7,880 bases of DNA from positions 1-7,880 of the forward strand of contig DTWI01000146.1 in the NCBI GenBank assembly GCA_012963075.1, given 5' to 3'. A program made the position numbers and the translations under genes. Numbering within the stretch: position 1 is the first letter of the stretch; each line of letters opens with the position of its first letter. Source of the DNA: Fidelibacterota bacterium (GTDB lineage: Bacteria; Marinisomatota; Marinisomatia; Marinisomatales; Marinisomataceae). This document shows positions 6,575 to 7,880 of the stretch, one piece after another. The notes beneath the pieces were generated by a model that saw nothing but the letters and a program-made list of their open reading frames with translations, was not told the DNA's origin and made no database searches.

Positions 6575-7840
6575 ATGATATCTATACAGAAAATTCGTGA
6601 TGATAAATCTTCTGTTGAAAAAGAATTATCAAAGAAAGATAAGTCCATCAGTTTAGATAGTATTGTTAAATCTGATTCTGAACTTCGAGATTTAACTAAA
6701 AAACTTAATGACCTTCAATCAAAACAGAATAAAAAATCAAAAGAAATTGGAACATTAAAGTCCAAAAAGAGCGCTGATAAGTCAGTATTTGAAGATTTGA
6801 AAAAATTATCTAATACAATAAAAGAATTAGAGAATAAACAACGTACTAAATCTCAAGAACTTAAAGATATGCTCCTTCAGATTCCAAATATGCCACACAA
6901 ATCTGTACCTATTGGAGAATCTCCTATTGATAATGTTGTATCTAAAGAATGTTCTTCAAAGAGAGAATTAAAATTTAAACCAAAGAGCCATGTCGATATT
7001 GTTAAAAATCTAGATTTAATAGATTTTGAAGCTGGTGCAAAAATTAGTGGTCCAGGTTTTCCGTTGTATAAAGGGAATGGAGCTTTGCTTGAGCGCGCAC
7101 TTATTAATTTTATGATAGACTATAATTTAAAAAATTATGATTATACTGAAATTTTCCCCCCGTTTTTAGTAAAACCAAGTTCTGTAAATACAACTGGTCA
7201 GTTACCAAGATTTGATGAAGATATGTACTATATCGAAAAAGATGATTTGTACTTAATTCCCACTGCTGAAGTACCATTAACTAATATACATAAAGATGAA
7301 ATATTGGATTTATCTGATTTACCAAAATATTATTTGGCATATTCAAGTTGTTTTAGGAGAGAAGCAGGTTCTTATGGTAAAGATACTAGAGGATTGTTGA
7401 GAGTGCATCAATTTAACAAAGTAGAATTAGTAAAATTTGTTCATCCTAAAGATTCATATTCAGAATTAGAGAGTTTAACTAAACAAGCAGCAAAGATTTT
7501 AGATATGCTAGATTTAGATTATAGGATTGTTGAATTATGCAGTGGAGATTTAAGTTTTGCAGCTTCAAAGTGTTATGATTTAGAGGTATGGGCTCCAGGA
7601 GAAGAAAAATGGTTGGAAGTTTCATCTTGTAGCAATTATGAGGATTTTCAAGCCAGAAGAGGGAATATAAAATTTAGAGATGAAAATAATAAAATTAATT
7701 ATGTTCATACTTTAAATGGATCTGGTCTTGCAACACCAAGAGTTCTTGCAGCTCTCCTTGAAACGCATCAAACGAAAGACGGTTCAATTAATATTCCATC
7801 ATCTTTGCAGCCTTATACTGGGTTAGCGGAGATTAAATAA
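6575..7840 (+). CDS. serS: Seryl-tRNA synthetase
   Basis: Class II aminoacyl-tRNA synthetase that activates serine with ATP and charges tRNA-Ser (and tRNA-Sec where present) in the cytoplasm. The 421 residues match the bacterial length. Residues about 28-105 form the lysine-rich antiparallel coiled-coil arm that grips the long variable arm of tRNA-Ser, followed by IPNMPHKSVPIG (103-114). Class II motif 1 lies near 159-182 (GPGFPLYKGNGALLERAL). The serine-binding TAEVPL is at 230-235. Motif 2 is FRREAGSYGKDTRGLLRVHQF (260-280). ELCSGDLSFAASKCYDLEVW (320-339) and EVSSCSNYEDFQARR (348-362) follow. Motif 3 is GSGLATPRVLAALLE (382-396), with R389. The ATG 3 bases after the previous stop gives a start close to the usual 'MLDIxxIR' N terminus; an AGG 13 bases upstream is a weak ribosome-binding site. 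Confidence 0.97.
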   Translation: MISIQKIRDDKSSVEKELSKKDKSISLDSIVKSDSELRDLTKKLNDLQSKQNKKSKEIGTLKSKKSADKSVFEDLKKLSNTIKELENKQRTKSQELKDMLLQIPNMPHKSVPIGESPIDNVVSKECSSKRELKFKPKSHVDIVKNLDLIDFEAGAKISGPGFPLYKGNGALLERALINFMIDYNLKNYDYTEIFPPFLVKPSSVNTTGQLPRFDEDMYYIEKDDLYLIPTAEVPLTNIHKDEILDLSDLPKYYLAYSSCFRREAGSYGKDTRGLLRVHQFNKVELVKFVHPKDSYSELESLTKQAAKILDMLDLDYRIVELCSGDLSFAASKCYDLEVWAPGEEKWLEVSSCSNYEDFQARRGNIKFRDENNKINYVHTLNGSGLATPRVLAALLETHQTKDGSINIPSSLQPYTGLAEIK

Positions 7841-7880
7841 TTGAGAAGGATTTGGATCAGTATTAATGTCTTTTTTTGGA
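7841..7880 (+). CDS. Start of a further gene (partial, runs off the window)
   Basis: A TTG codon follows the serS TAA without a gap, in the same frame, and the frame stays open to the window end. The 13 residues read as a basic pair then a hydrophobic run (LRRIWISINVFFW, first residue Met if TTG initiates). GGAG at 7828-7831, inside serS, lies 9 bases upstream, a good Shine-Dalgarno distance. The N terminus looks like the start of a membrane-associated protein and would suit a PlsC-type acyltransferase, but that is only a guess from so few residues. An alternative start is ATG at 7866 in another frame, with AGAAGGA at 7844-7850. That gives MSFFG before the edge. The two cannot be separated here. 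Confidence 0.35.
   Translation, partial: MRRIWISINVFFW

Noticed and set aside
7156..7161. Run of six C in serS (with a similar run of six G in rpsA at 2135-2140), as a possible frameshift or phase-variation site.
   Set aside because: Both reading frames continue intact through the runs with conserved family residues on each side, and phase variation of these essential genes is implausible.

Overview
The window is a compact, very AT-rich bacterial housekeeping segment. Every gene lies on the + strand and almost no sequence is non-coding. In order it carries the end of scpB, rluB, cmk, rpsA, a YbbR-domain membrane protein, tsaD, an unrecognised membrane-anchored protein of 414 residues, serS, and the first few codons of a probable further gene. 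TGA, TAA and TAG are all used as stops at gene ends where homology expects them, so the genetic code is standard. I see no tRNA, rRNA, CRISPR array, insertion sequence, phage gene or attachment site.

The A/T-biased codon use, short or negative intergenic distances and minimal gene lengths suggest a streamlined genome, such as a marine or host-restricted bacterium. The S1 protein with six S1 domains plus an acidic N-terminal extension, and the YbbR protein beside tsaD, would fit a lineage in or near the Bacteroidetes/Chlorobi/Marinimicrobia (FCB) group. That placement is an impression from gene content, not a demonstrated assignment.

Layout: positions 1-889 hold the scpB tail (chromosome condensation) overlapping rluB (rRNA pseudouridine synthase). 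A 58-base gap at 890-947, the longest non-coding stretch, contains a small AT-rich inverted repeat. Positions 948-3362 hold the widespread cmk-rpsA pair. Positions 3352-5324 hold the YbbR protein and tsaD, joined by overlaps of 11 and 4 bases. Positions 5327-6571 hold the 414-residue protein, and 6575-7840 hold serS. An open frame starts with TTG directly after the serS stop and runs off the end.

Most genes serve translation: rRNA modification (RluB), CTP/dCTP supply (Cmk), mRNA loading on the ribosome (S1), the t6A tRNA modification (TsaD) and tRNA-Ser charging (SerS). The YbbR protein and the 414-residue protein are envelope proteins interleaved with these genes, and the 414-residue protein is the least explained part of the window. 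No complete novel system is evident. The best leads are that protein and the envelope/translation gene mix.
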